The notes beneath the pieces are model-generated. The model was not told the DNA's origin, did not search any database, and saw nothing but the letters and a program-made list of their open reading frames with translations. From the NCBI RefSeq assembly GCF_963678635.1, contig NC_087062.1, positions 33,143,651-33,207,650 on the forward strand: DNA of 64,000 nt. The letters are read 5' to 3'. This DNA comes from Symsagittifera roscoffensis (lineage: Eukaryota > Xenacoelomorpha > Acoela > Convolutidae). How positions within the stretch are numbered: the first letter of the stretch is position 1; each line of letters starts with the position of its first letter. Shown here piece by piece: positions 45,552 to 57,397 of the stretch. The position numbers and the translations under genes are program-made.

Positions 45552-45689
45552 CTTGATCGAATAGGGTTGTACGCCGGCTTACCATCTGAGGAATATAGGG
45601 TTTGTGAGCCGTCGCCTTGCAACCTTGTTTTTTGTATACAAGTAAGGTCTCCGTTGAACGTTGAAGGCGATGAAGTCGTCTGCAAGTAG

Positions 45690-46690
45690 TGCTGTTGATT
45701 CCTGCTTCTTCAATCACCGGACCGATCACATTGATTGATTTCTTTGCTTGGAATAAGGGATTTCAGGGAGGGTTGAAGGTTGCCGACTTTGCTTGGTCAC
45801 CCGATGCGGCAACATTTTCGGGTGTCTCAGTTACCGCTGGACACGTATCTTAAGAGTAGTCTTTGTTTCGAGTTTTCATCATGGTTTCTAGCTGATTTTA
45901 CAGGGCTCGCCACCCCCCCCCACCTCTCACTGTTTACACGGGCCGTTACGGACTGTCACTGCATAACACAGAGACCAGCTGAAGTCATGACTGATCTTAC
46001 CATTGGTTACCCAAAAAACTTAAGCCCATTTACTTACACATGGGTAAGAGTATGTGATATGATATACTCATTTGAATTATATAAATTTAGTAGTTCCAGT
46101 TTGACATTAAATTGAACTCAAAATTATTTTCATACGAATAACCCGCTAATAACGCAAAAATATTCACATGCTTATTTCCAAACAGCGTAGATGACTTATG
46201 ACGGCAAATAAAAGAGATGACGGCAAATGAAAAAAACACATTTTAATCACATTGAAAAAAAAAGGCGAATCTAACTCCAACTTTGCGAGATTGTCATCAT
46301 CTTGGCCAATAACGTAACAAAGCTCAAACAACAATAAAAGTAAATATTCAATTAGTCAAATTATATAATTTTGACAACTTTCGGCCAACTGAAGAAAGAC
46401 TGAGCTGGAAAAAAAACTTTGACGGAATGTCCGAATCTTACTTCCAGCCGTGAATCAACGGTAACTCGACATGTTTGTTGTTACACTAACAAAACTTATG
46501 ATACAAAAAAGTTCTGTTTGAAGGAATACAAGTTCATTAGCAAGTTCCTAATACTGCCCCTATTATTTCACTGCTCTCACATCATCAATTTTCAAAAATC
46601 AAAATTGTTTAATTTTGAATTTTGCCCACCCGTACCCAGGGGATTTTCTGTGCAATATCTGATATTTTTTATTTCTTAAATAAGTTGATT
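45690..46690. other. No recognisable gene
   Basis: 45,690-46,110 is GC-richer and may be more LINE 5' DNA. The 111-codon plus frame at 45,780-46,115 has no motif. 46,110-46,690 is AT-rich. Confidence 0.4.
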
Positions 46691-47645
46691 CTCAGATCTG
46701 ATATTCTTCATTTCAGATCTTGATAAAAATTAACAACTTGAGACATTGCTCAGTACCTGCTAGTAGCTAGCAGAAGCTATCAAGTACAAAAAAATCAAAA
46801 ATAGCAAAAACTTTGTCAGAAGCATTGATTTTACAGATCTGAAATATCCAACAAAAACTGAATTTCAGATCTGAAATTAGATCTGAAATAGATTTTTCAG
46901 ATCTGAAATAACCAAGAAAACACAATTTCAGATCTGAAATTAGATCTTAAATAGCCAATCCATTAAGTATCCAAGCGTTTTTTAAACATTTCACAACCTA
47001 TTGCAGATCTGAAAATGATTAACTCAGATCTGTTTGAGAAAATTTACTGGGTACAGTCATTGGTTTGTGGCTGATATTTCTGCAAAACTTAATTATGTTT
47101 GAAGTAACTGGCGGTAGAAAAAAAATCCGAATAATTTCACAAACAGTTTTTGCATGTGTTAAACTGTGTTAAAAAGATTTTAAAAAACTGTTAGAACCTA
47201 TTGCAGATCTGAAATTTGGATCTGAAAAAGATTTTTTCAGATCTAATTTAGAAAATTTATTGGGTACGGGCATTGATTTGAGGCTGATATTTCTGCAACA
47301 CACAATTATGTTTAAATTAACTTGCGGTAGAATAAATTCTCAAACAATTTTTTTAATTAAAATTTCTTGTTCAAGTGTGTTAAAAAGTTTTCAAAAATTG
47401 CTAGAAAGTTTTTGAAAAAGTTTTCATAAACCGTTTCCAATGCTTATCTCATGCTTGGGGAAACACATTTAGGCAGTCTCCAACTTAAGACTTTGCTGAG
47501 TACCTGCTAGTATCTAGCAGAAACTATCAAATACAAAAAAAAATCAAAAATAGCAAAAATTTTTTGTCAGAATCATTGATTTTTCAGATCTAAAACAACC
47601 AAGAAAAACTAAATTTTAGATCTGAAATTAGATCTGAAATAGAGG
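46690..47645. repeat. Cluster of CAGATCTGAAAT motifs
   Basis: AGATCT-centred motifs (CAGATCTGAAAT, TTAGATCTGAAAT, TTCAGATCT) occur about fifteen times in under 1 kb. Part of the region is also a duplication: TGCTCAGTACCTGCTAGTAG...AAATCAAAAATAGCAAAA at 46,747-46,810 recurs as TGCTGAGTACCTGCTAG... at 47,496-47,560, each followed by the motif cluster. Confidence 0.75.
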
Positions 47646-50600
47646 ACGACTAAGGAGAGAGATTGTAACTCATATATTTTACTAGTGTTCAAGCATTTGT
47701 TTTTTTTGTATTTGTCAAGTTTTGGTTTGGGAGTTGTTTTCATCACAATTTCAGCTCTAGTCAATGCTGCGTTTACCGCTTTTTGTACCACGTTTTTTGT
47801 GCTATGTTGTTATGTTTTAGCGAGAAAGGCGGCTCCCTTCTCTCAAACTTTCAAGATGCTCAGTTCATGTCGTATCTTATGGACCTAACAGATTCAAAGA
47901 AAGGCGATAGGTTCTGGACAGCTTGGACCAAGGTTTGTGCTTAATGGAGTCTGGAAAAAAAACGAAAGAAAGAACTTACTTTATTTCTGCAAGCTTCAAA
48001 CTAAGTATTATACAATATCAAATATTCTTAAAAAGCACTAAGAATAATCATTGCACACTGAGCGGTTAAAACCTGAGTCTTGAGGGTCTACCCATGAGTC
48101 AAAACAAGTATTAATATTCTCTTATTAACTATCGTTTTCAAAAACAAACTACATATCTTTTTATAGGTAACTTATGCAGTCTACCTTTTTAAATGCAGAG
48201 ATCAACCTTTTGCTTTTTATTTGAGATTAATTCATAAGATAAACGAAAATTTTTCTTTGTGAAAATTAAATGCAAAATTAAATAAAAATTGCGAGTTCTC
48301 AACAAATTTCTTTATTAAAAAGTTTCATATTGCAATCTTGGTTCTTATCACAAGTCAGTTAAAAATAAACTTCTTTCAGTCATTTGCGTTATTGAAGCCA
48401 AATGAAAGTAAATTGAGCCGCAAAAACTGATTTTGTTAATTTTTTACTGGTTTTCTATTTTAGACTGAAATTAAGTTTCAAAATTTTCAATGTCGCTGTA
48501 AACCAAATTAGGTTAGTAAAGTTTTGTTTTTGTACAATAACACATAGGCAAAGTTTTGTACCACTTGCGATAAAAACACAAACATAGCATAACACTAGCA
48601 GACAGAAATCAAGATGTGAGCCGCTCGACTTTTTTTTGAAATCGTCCAGATAAGCTAGATCTATCAAATTTTTCAAATATTGGTCTTGAATTAAATTCAA
48701 TTTTTGACTAAAAATTATGACAAGAAAATTTGTAAACTACATGTGAATAGAAACAAAGCGGTATGAAATCCAACAATTTTTGAGCAGAGATCCGTTGAGC
48801 CAAAAAATATTTTCATAAGAAATTACTTAACTCCTTTCAAAAACAATTAAAATAACCCCCCCCCCCCCACAAATTCAGACACATAGAAAACTTGATTCGC
48901 TCATGCAACGATGCAATATAATTCCACTAAGCCGATTAAGTACAAACTGAAAAAAAAAACTTTTTGAGCCAGCTAAGCAAACAAAAACAGGAAAAAATGA
49001 AATTATACCGAACCGGAGTTGGTAAAGAAAACATAATAAAGAAAAAAATGTTGATAAGCAAAGTTGTAGGAAACGCAATCATGCTCAAAATATACCTGTT
49101 GGTTGACAACGGTGCAGATTTGAGAACGCTTCTTCTTCGAGAGCTCAATCATTTCATAAAAAACAATTCCGTGCGCAATCAAACAAAATCAACAATATAT
49201 TTTATTAGATTGTCATCAAAGTTTTTCACAAAACCTTTAAACAAAACTCAACAAAAAAATCTTGTTACTCAATTAACTTCGCCAGTACGGCTGAAACTTT
49301 ACGGCTGAAAAAATTACAGCTCTTGGCCGCAATCGAACTTCTGGTCACTGTTGTTTCAAGTAAGGGTGTTGCATCTTTGTCAAATCTTCCAGTACAAAAG
49401 CTGAGTAATCGGTTGCAAAATTGTTGCTTATCCCAAGGGTAATGCTGTTAATAGTAAGTAGCTCTGGAAAAGTTCAAAAACTGATTGCAGGTACAGTTAA
49501 TTTTACTTGAGCGGATAGAGCTGACATTTATAATGGGTTATACGAAATTTTGGATTCTCAAACCAGACCATTTACTTGCGTTCGTAGCAGAAAAATGTTT
49601 AACTTGCCTAACATGCAAAAAAAAGACTTTTGCCAAATAGTTTGATAAAAAACTGAAAAACTAAGGATTTTGTGCTCAAAGGTAAGCGTTCTTTACTAAG
49701 ATAAAAACAAATATATATTTTAAAAACCACTAGCTTGCACGCTAAAGTTCAGATGCTTCAATCATTTACTTTCAAGGTTTTTCAGGGCTTTGATCGAAGT
49801 GCTCTAAAGCTCAATAAAAATCCTTTCTTTTTTTTTCTTTACATGTTTTGTATTGAATACAGAACTTTGTTTTATACTAACTTGTTTAAATGATTTCAAG
49901 TTCAAGGCAAGATGTTGAAACGTTTAAGACTCGTGCATAAAACACTACATTGCTGATTCATGTTGACCGGACAAAACAAACAGATTAGGAAACGTCAAAC
50001 GCATTTTTCTAAATTTGAGTTGACGTTAGACGAAAAATGATGAGAACAAAGTTTGCTTATTTTTTCAACAGAATTAATTTGCTCCAAAGTCTCAAAATTT
50101 TAACATAGAAAAGGGCGTTTTTTGCTCCTTCTATTCAATCAACAATCAAGCGGAAAGTACTGAAGCAACCGATTAGCAAAATATATCAAGAAGTATCTTT
50201 TTTATAATCCAACAAAGTATAAGGAGGTTTCATTTTCTCAAAGTTTGTATAAGGAAAATATTTTTATTTGATAGTCTAAAATATCATTTTAAATACATTA
50301 GTTAGTAAATTTTGATTTTAAACGTTTATAATTGTTTCGCGCGTTTTTTTTGGAGAATATACCTTTTTACAATATTCTGGGCTACATAAGCGTTTCCTTC
50401 TGACATAATTTGCTGATCAATTGCTTCAATATTTTCGGCTTAATATATGATTTAAAAAAAGAAACCAAAATTGGCCCTCGTTTAGGGTAAAACTTTGGGT
50501 CCAAATTTCGCAAAGTAAACTGCCCATTAATATTTCTATTAAAAATCTAAGCGCATTGTTTCCTCGTCTCTTTCCGTCTAATGTCAATCCAATTTGAAAC

Positions 50601-50725
50601 ACAGAGGCGAAGCGTAGTTGCGTATCACTTGCGATACCACAAATATAGCATTGCAAAAGAGCCAATAAGTCCAAAGAAAACGGAAAAGTTTTCGGAAAAA
50701 CCTCAAGTAATAAAACTTGAAAATG
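47646..50725. other. Mostly unassigned; two weak ORFs
   Basis: The best frames are 48,964-49,308 (plus, 114 codons, basic, starts MSQLSKQKQEK) and 47,791-47,609 (minus, 60 codons, with VQKAVNAALTRAE). Neither shows a motif. A C-run of about 13 lies at 48,857-48,869. No repeats shared with other regions noticed. Confidence 0.35.
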
Positions 50726-50735
50726 CTGCTTGGAA

Positions 50736-50860
50736 AAACCGCTCAAACCGGTCAACTCTTGCTTAAAAAACCGCTCAAAAACCGCTCATTTCTTGTGGTG
50801 ATTTTTGAACAGTTTTTCAAGCAAGATTTGAGCGGTTTTTGAGCGGTCTTATAAAGAAAA
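50736..50860. repeat. Short inverted repeat built from ACCGCTCAAA units
   Basis: Left: tandem ACCGCTCAAAAACCGCTCA at about 50,769-50,788. Right: its reverse complement TGAGCGGTTTTTGAGCGGT at about 50,829-50,847. The sequence outside and between the arms (CTTGCTT / AAGCAAG) also pairs partly, so the ~110-bp block can fold as an imperfect hairpin. Related TTGGAAAAACCGCTCAAACC precedes it. It could be a small MITE-like or minisatellite hairpin. Confidence 0.75.
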
Positions 50861-51189
50861 CCGATTAAAACCAACAAAAAGGCCTGAAAAGGTAATGTGA
50901 CCCCGGGTTGACATCCATAAACCGAAAATGCTTATTTTAAATTTCCCCACACCGAAAAAGCTTATCATACAATTGCCTGCATCAAATGTATGGAAAAATG
51001 TTAATCATACAATTTTCATACAATTTCAAAAACCTTTTGAAAAAAGATTCAATCTAGTTTCTCCGGCTATTTGAACCAAATACAACAGTCTGGTGATGAA
51101 AAATAACTACGTTTGTTTTATTTTTTTGAAACAAAAATGGTTATCATACAACTTCCATATATGACAATCAAATATATTTAATCAAATGA

Positions 51190-53000
51190 ATAGCATGAAC
51201 AAATAGCATCAATGAATAAGCCGACTTGCAGACGACTTGGCCGGTCGTCGAAATTGTTTCAACGCTACGAAAAAGAAAATGAGACCTACAAATCAATGTA
51301 TGAAAGTACAAAAAGTTTTTACTAACAAAGGTTCAATTTCTAATAGGTCAAACAGCCCACTCAGAGTGCAAGGCACATCTGCAACAGCCAATGTACCAAA
51401 AATAAAGATCAAACACACCTGAAAAATTTCTCATCCAGAAAGCTAACATTTCCGAGTCCAATTTGCCTTTTAATAGCTTTATTAAATTAACCGAACAAAA
51501 AAACGCCGCTCTGACTGAAATAAAAACAATTTCTGAAAGTCGAAGGATCAGTCATCTGCGAGGTATACACAGCTTCATTCTATGATAAGAGCAAAAGACA
51601 ACTAAGTTTTATGGAACGAAGCATTGAGCACAACGGATATCGCTACTAAAGAGAATCTGTTCTCGAAAAGCAAAGTAAAATGCCCAAAAACTATCCGGTA
51701 GCGAAAAATGATTTACAATCTTTACAAAAGACGGCTAAAAAAGATCCTGAAACTGTAAGTTTTATGAGAAATCCCTTATTACTGACCTGGAAAGTACTAC
51801 GTCAAGTCTGTTACTTTTCAACACCCACAGCCGAAATTAACTTGGTACCTCCCACATCATCCCGTGAGAAACACAAATACAAGCCCGGAAAGGTGAGCAG
51901 AGTGGCTAACGCTACGTGGACGTACAAATGCGTCTTGTTGATTTCTTGCCTTGAAACTGGACCAGACCTACGAAACAACAAAACTGGCCTGCTTTTATGA
52001 TCCTGGGAATTACATGTGGCCGTATCGGCGGATATTTGAGGCATGTTTGTTTAAAACAATATCAAAAAACCCGATTTATCTTCAATGCAAATTATTCACC
52101 ATACAGTGTATCTTTGCGCTTCATCGAACAGCTGCCAATTGCAGAGAAACAAAGCCCAATTGTTACATGAAATCTTCTAGATAGGCGACTTTGTTCATTC
52201 AATTGGCACGACAAACGAGGCTTAAGACTATACGACACAACTAAACGGTCACCAAGACAGGGCGTTTTCAATCAAACCAAGTTCTTATCCAACGCCCATT
52301 ACGTTATCTACTCCTTTGTTGGAGGTGAAAATTCATCTGATAGTACAGCATCGGGTCTTAGGCGTCAAATGGAACAAAGCTGGCGATACCATTTTTGTGC
52401 AACCAACAACCAAGGTAACTATTACTACAACGTCTACACTCCAAACTGTCCACTCTGCAGAAGCATGTGTTTTCGGCCCACTCAGCATACAAGCGCCATT
52501 TGTGATAAAGCTAAAAAAATTTCTGCGAAATCTGAAGAGTTACCTGAGCTAAATCCGTGCTCACTGATTTTGTTTCATTAATCGACAAATGGTTCGAGCA
52601 ATGGAAACAATGACCTCATGAGAGGCTACCTTGCTTACTAGGACCACAACTACCACCTAATGACATAGAGCTTCATGTACTCTGCGACGCGTCGCAAATC
52701 GCCATGGCTACGTGTATCTTTTTCTGTTCTGCGGGCAACTCTGCTATACACGCAGTGTACAAGTTGCTTACAGCAAAAAGAAACAATTCTTAGATTTGGC
52801 AACCAAGCCACGAAACATAAGAAGAAAAATAAAAAGGCCGAAAATTTTTTGAGCCGAAGTATTTCCCGTTTGAAAAAAAAAAACAGGCCCTCCTCAGATT
52901 CGAAGCTGGACTTTTGCCGTACGAGCCGAATTTGCTACTTTCAGTTTTATTGTTCCGCAGAAATTTCGGAGTTTGAATTCAGTATGAGTCAATATACCAC
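51190..53000 (+). mobile_element. BEL/Pao pol segment, copy 1 (decayed)
   Basis: The plus frame at 51,680-52,000 has MPKNYPVAKNDLQSLQK, matching the PxNYxxAxxRLxSLxK start of BEL/Pao reverse transcriptase. YKPGKVSRVANA (KPGKxRxVxDA) and LETGPDLRNN (the TGPDL motif) follow. After frameshifts: FALHRTAANCRETKP, then FVHSIG with the preceding Asp pair altered to Gly-Asp at 52,184-52,189. Next come RVLGVKWNKAGDTIF and SIQAPFVIKLKKFL (52,316-52,552). RNase H start ELHVLCDAS-like sequence is broken near 52,680. After about 52,760 the copy departs from copy 2 (which continues into RNase H). The upstream frame at 51,237-51,422 is unassigned. Confidence 0.8.
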
Positions 53001-53206
53001 GTGATACAACTGATTCTGTTAAACAAGTTTCTTAATCTTTATTTCGATTTGATACCTGTCGCAAAAGCGTAAAAATGCATTTAAAGTTTCCAATTCAGTT
53101 TGCTTTGTCCAGATAATTTAAATCAGATAATTTAAATCTTTAGATAAAGACGTCATTGATTTGTTGTTGATTTTTTATTCGTGCTTAGAGTGGGGCTTCA
53201 TACCTG

Positions 53207-53410
53207 GTGGGAAGTAAAAGGGTGAAACAATGTGTGAAAGACATGTGGGTGGATGGACATCCAACACATCAAGGCTGTGTGCAGTATGAGATGGGAAAGG
53301 GACTGGAATCAGTCAATTGCCATATTGATATAAGTGGAACACAGAATCAAAATAACCTGTTCGAGTGTTGCTGGGCTTCAGCGTTTTGCCAGAAACAAAT
53401 TAAATTATGA
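53207..53410 (+). CDS. Unrecognised 67-codon ORF
   Basis: A plus-strand frame with several Cys, His and Trp residues (MWVDGHPTHQGCVQYEMGK) in single-copy DNA between the two BEL/Pao copies. Its composition is protein-like and GC-richer than its flanks. No family recognised; possibly an exon or element fragment. Confidence 0.25.
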   Translation: MGSKRVKQCVKDMWVDGHPTHQGCVQYEMGKGLESVNCHIDISGTQNQNNLFECCWASAFCQKQIKL

Positions 53411-53804
53411 TTCAATGGTCCTCTTAAATTGCATTTGAAAATACAAATCATCAATTAAAATATAATTCGTTCCTTTTATCTCAATCTGAAGAAAAGGATC
53501 TACTTAACAATCTCCCCCCTTCCCCCCTATGGTATGTACTTAACAATCTCTCCCCCGTATGCCCGTATGAATAAAAACAGTAAATTACTCCAGAGCTTAT
53601 TATTGCGAATTCTAATTTTTCTGCATTCTGATTGGTGAAAAATTCCACTGTTTTAATTCACTTAACAATCTCCCCCCTTTTCTTAAAAGGGGGAGATAGT
53701 TGAGTAGATCCGAATTTTTGGCAAAACTGATCGTTCCAGATACGCTATAAAAATATTGAACAGATTTTTTTGATTTGCTATCATACTATAAAAATCAAAT
53801 TAAC

Positions 53805-55126
53805 CAAACGTCCCGCAAATCAAACGTCCCGAAGTCGGTTAAGGGAGACAAAATAGAGAATGTGTTTTCTTGTTCGTGTGGCCTGACAAAAATTGACGAC
53901 TAAATAGACTCATATTACAAATGATTCGAAAAACTCGACAAAAATTATGGATTGTGTTCACTCAAAAAGGAGAAATTTCGGCAGTCTCCTTCTAATGAAA
54001 ACTATTTAGAATATTTATTTTTAGCTTTTATAACATCACCCATTTAATCAAATGAATAGCATGAACAAATAGCATTAATGAATAAGCCGACTTGCAGACG
54101 ACTTGGCCGGTCGTCGAAATTGTTTCAACGCTACGAAAAAGAAAATGAGACCTACAAATCAATGTATGAAAGTACAAAAAGTTTTTACTAACAAAGGTTC
54201 AATTTCTACTAGGTCAAACAGCCCACTCAGAGTGCAAAGCACATCTGCAACAACCAATGTACCAAAAATAAAGATCAAACACTACTGAAAAATTTCTCAT
54301 CCAGAAAGCTAACATTTCCGAGTCCAATTTGCCTTTTAATAGCTTTATTAAATTAACCGAACAAAAAAACGCCGCTCTGACTGAAATAAAAACAATTACT
54401 GAAAGTCGAAGGATCAGTCATCTGCGAGGTATACACAGCTTCATTCTATGATAAGAGCAAAAGACCAAACGTCCCGCAAATCAAACGTCCCGAAGTCGGT
54501 TAAGGGAGACAAAATAGAGAATGTGTTTTCTTGTTCGTGTGGCCTGACAAAAATTGACGACTAAATAGACTCATATTACAAATGATTCGAAAAACTCGAC
54601 AAAAATTATGGATTGTGTTCACTCAAAAAGGAGAAATTTCGGCAGTCTCCTTCTAATGAAAACTATTTAGAATATTTATTTTTAGCTTTTATAACATCAC
54701 CCATTTAATCAAATGAATAGCATGAACAAATAGCTTTAATGAATAAGCCGACTTGCAGACGACTTGGCCGGTCGTCGAAATTGTTTCAACGCTACGAAAA
54801 AGAAAATGAGACCTACAAATCAATGTATGAAAGTACAAAAAGTTTTTACTAACAAAGGTTCAATTTCTAATAGGTCAAACAGCCCACTCAGAGTGCAAGG
54901 CACATCTGCAACAGCCAATGTACCAAAAATAAAGATCAAATACTACTGAAAAATTTCTCATCCAGAAAGCTAACATTTCCGAGTCCAATTTGCCTTTTAA
55001 TAGCTTTATTAAATTAACCGAACAAAAAAACGCCGCTCTGACTGAAATAAAAACAATTTCTGAAAGTCGAAGGATCAGTCATCTGCGAGGTATACACAGC
55101 TTCATTCTATGATAAGAGAAAAAGAC
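53805..55126. repeat. 661-bp tandem duplication with AAACGTCCCG direct repeats
   Basis: The two units start at CCAAACGTCCCGCAAATC (about 53,805 and 54,474). The element frame starting MAGRRNCF recurs at 54,103 and 54,764, 661 bp apart. Each unit begins with two AAACGTCCCG motifs 15 bp apart and contains AGACAAAATAGAGAATGTG. The second unit runs on into BEL/Pao copy 2. It resembles a duplicated leader or LTR-adjacent segment, but LTR ends are not proven. Confidence 0.8.
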
Positions 55127-56650
55127 AACTAAGTTTTATGGAACAAAGCATTGAGCACAACGGATATCGCTACTAAAGAATATCTGTTCTCGAAAAGCAA
55201 AGTAAAATGCCCAAAAACTATCCGGTAGCAAAAAATGATTTACAATCTTTACAAAAGACGGCTAAAAAAGATCCTGAAACTGTAAGTTTTATGAGAAATC
55301 CCTTATTACTGACCTGGAAAGTACTACGTCAAGTCTGTTACTTTTCAATACCCACAGCCGGAATTAACTTGGTACCTCCCACATCATCCCGTGAGAAACA
55401 CAAATACAAGCCCGGAAAGGTGAGCAGAGTGGCTAACGCTACGTGGACGTACAAATGCGTCGTGCTGATTTCTTGCCTTTAAACTGGACCAGACCTACGA
55501 AACAACAAAATTGGCCTGCTTTTATGATTCTGGGAATTACATGTGGCCGTATCGGCGGATATTTGAGGCATGTTTGTTTAAAACAATATCAATAAACCCA
55601 ATTTATCTTCAATGCAAATTATTCACCATCCAGTGTATCTTTGCGCTTCATCGAACAGCTGCCAATTGCAGAGAAACAAAGCCCAATTTTGCTCAACTAT
55701 TACATGAAATCTTCTAGATAGACGACTTTGTTCATTCAATCGGCACGACAAACGAGGCTTAAGACTGTACGACACAACTAAACGGTCACCAAGAGAGCGC
55801 GTTTTCAATCTAACCAAGTTCTTATCCAACGCCCATTACGTTATCTACTCCTTTGTTGGAGGTGAAAATTCATCTGATAATACAGCATCGGGTCTTAGGC
55901 GTCAAATGGAACAAAGCTGGCGATACCATTTTTGTGCAACCAACAACCAAGGTATCTATTACTACAACGTCTACACTCCAAACTTTCCACTCTGCAGAAG
56001 CATGTGTTTTCGGCCCACTTGGTATACAAGCGCCATTTGTGATAAAGCTAAAAAAAATTTCTGCGAAATATGTAGAGTTACTTGAGCTAAATCCGTGCTC
56101 ACTGATTTTGTTTCATTAATCGACAAATGGTTCGAGCAATGCAAACAATGTCCTCATGAGAGGCTACCTTGCTTACTAGGACCACAACTACCACTTAATG
56201 ACATAGAGCTTCATGTACTCTGCGACGCGTCACAAATCGCCATGGCTACGTGTATTTTTTTTCTGTTCTGCGGACAACTCTGCTATATACGCAACATTTT
56301 TGATTGGCAGAACAAAGGTAGCTTCACAAAACCAAGAAATCCTTCCGAAACTGGAATTACAAGCCGCCTTCATTGGTGCACCGGTCTGAAGTTTTGCTAC
56401 TGATGAAATGCGAATGAAAGCCACCCACACGCACTATTGAACAGATAGCAAAACATTTTTGTCCTGGCTAGCAAAACTCGATAGACTGAAAACTTACTGC
56501 GCCAACAGAGTCGATGATACAATTACTTTATACAAAACCGATGAATGCAAACACCAACTCAGCAGACAGCGCTACACGGGAAATCGACTAAAAGATGTTA
56601 TCAAGCTCTGTTTGAATGCACTAGAACTTTTACTGAATAAATAGGCTACT
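54705..56650 (+). mobile_element. BEL/Pao pol segment, copy 2 (RT to RNase H)
   Basis: Direct repeat of copy 1, offset 3,527 bp at the left and 3,537 bp later. It shows the RT fingers (55,207-55,482), the palm with an intact IDDFVHSIGTTNEA motif-C segment at about 55,718-55,760, FNLTKFLSN, RVLGVKWNKAGD (55,853-56,119), and RNase H ELHVLCDASQIAMATCIFF (56,095-56,403). DSKTFLSWLAKLDRLKTYCA then follows (56,436-56,500, completing the TDSxTxLSW motif), and a TREI-like end. Frameshifts and stops lie between the parts. Integrase is absent here; the element ends or is cut near 56,650. Confidence 0.85.
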
Positions 56651-57397
56651 TGGGGGTTCAACGAGAAAATGCAACGAAGTAGCGCTCCAATAGTTAGCCC
56701 CCAACTACTCAACTAATCGATTCTTTCCAATTTCGCATAGTTCGCATTTATTGTATCGATACCTTGAAAAAAAACGAGAACGTTCAGCTACTATGGAAGA
56801 CCTAGAAAACGCCAAGCTTCTCCATTATCAACAATACCTATGAGAAACCTTTGTTGATACCTACGCTACAATTAACAACAAACCAAATAGCAAGTTGGCA
56901 ACAAAAATAGTTAGGTCAGTTTAAAACACTGTACTCGCTAGCTGGCTAGTGTGATGATATGACCATATGATTACAGTTTCATAGAAATGGTTGGCACAAC
57001 AACAAAAGAATTAATGAGGTTTTCCTTAAATAAATTAAACGATATTAAAATTAATTAGATTTTTAAATTTAAAAAATATATATTTGTGTAACTTGTTTTA
57101 AAATTTCTTTCTTGTTGCAATTTTTCCAGAAAGGAACACTCATGTTTTAAAATTATTTCAAAGCTAAATTCACAACTTAACAGTTGTTTTCCGATAACTG
57201 ATTAAAAAAAGTTGTGTTGTGTTTAAAATTGAAAAAAGTTTTGCTGCAACAAACTGGTAATTCAGTTGCTTCCAAGTTTTTACAGGAAATAATCCTGGCT
57301 TTTATTGATTGGTAATAATGTTTGTTGGTGGTTTTTACTGATTACTTGATATAATTAGACACAAATTACCTAAATTATCTCAAAAACAGGACTCCAA
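56651..57397. other. No recognisable gene
   Basis: AT-rich DNA with no supported ORF or shared repeat. It follows the BEL/Pao copy, so a decayed element 3' end may be present up to about 56,900. Confidence 0.45.

Larger units (their letters stand above)
42637..45690 (-). mobile_element. Decayed LINE (non-LTR retrotransposon)
   Basis: Minus-strand element with the order endonuclease, reverse transcriptase and C-terminal region. Endonuclease parts: CIQKTRLQGDGSQTLY (about 45,640-45,590) and SDHKPLTSTIKLRLK (about 44,760-44,715). RT N-terminal part 44,241-43,870: NRNKIPGKDSIPADFLKH, then an IKPIFKPRNNSNCANYR segment. RT core 43,816-43,418: TDFRAAFDSVD (motif A) and YFADDICLLDD (motif C). Downstream are TFTYIGGSIKLNGDI (43,370-43,125) and KWQGHVLRMDRPR (43,112-42,891). 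Frames shift between pieces and the RT middle is missing, so it is inactive. The clade is not assigned with certainty. No RNase H is visible. Confidence 0.85.

Noticed and set aside
45323-45685. 120-124-codon minus frames with repeated ILQDLAR peptides
   Set aside because: Only the first ~43 codons match LINE endonuclease; the rest is translated minisatellite.
50426-50755. 109-codon minus frame
   Set aside because: Its N-terminus overlaps the ACCGCTC hairpin region, composition is not convincing and no homologous copy exists in the window to test it.
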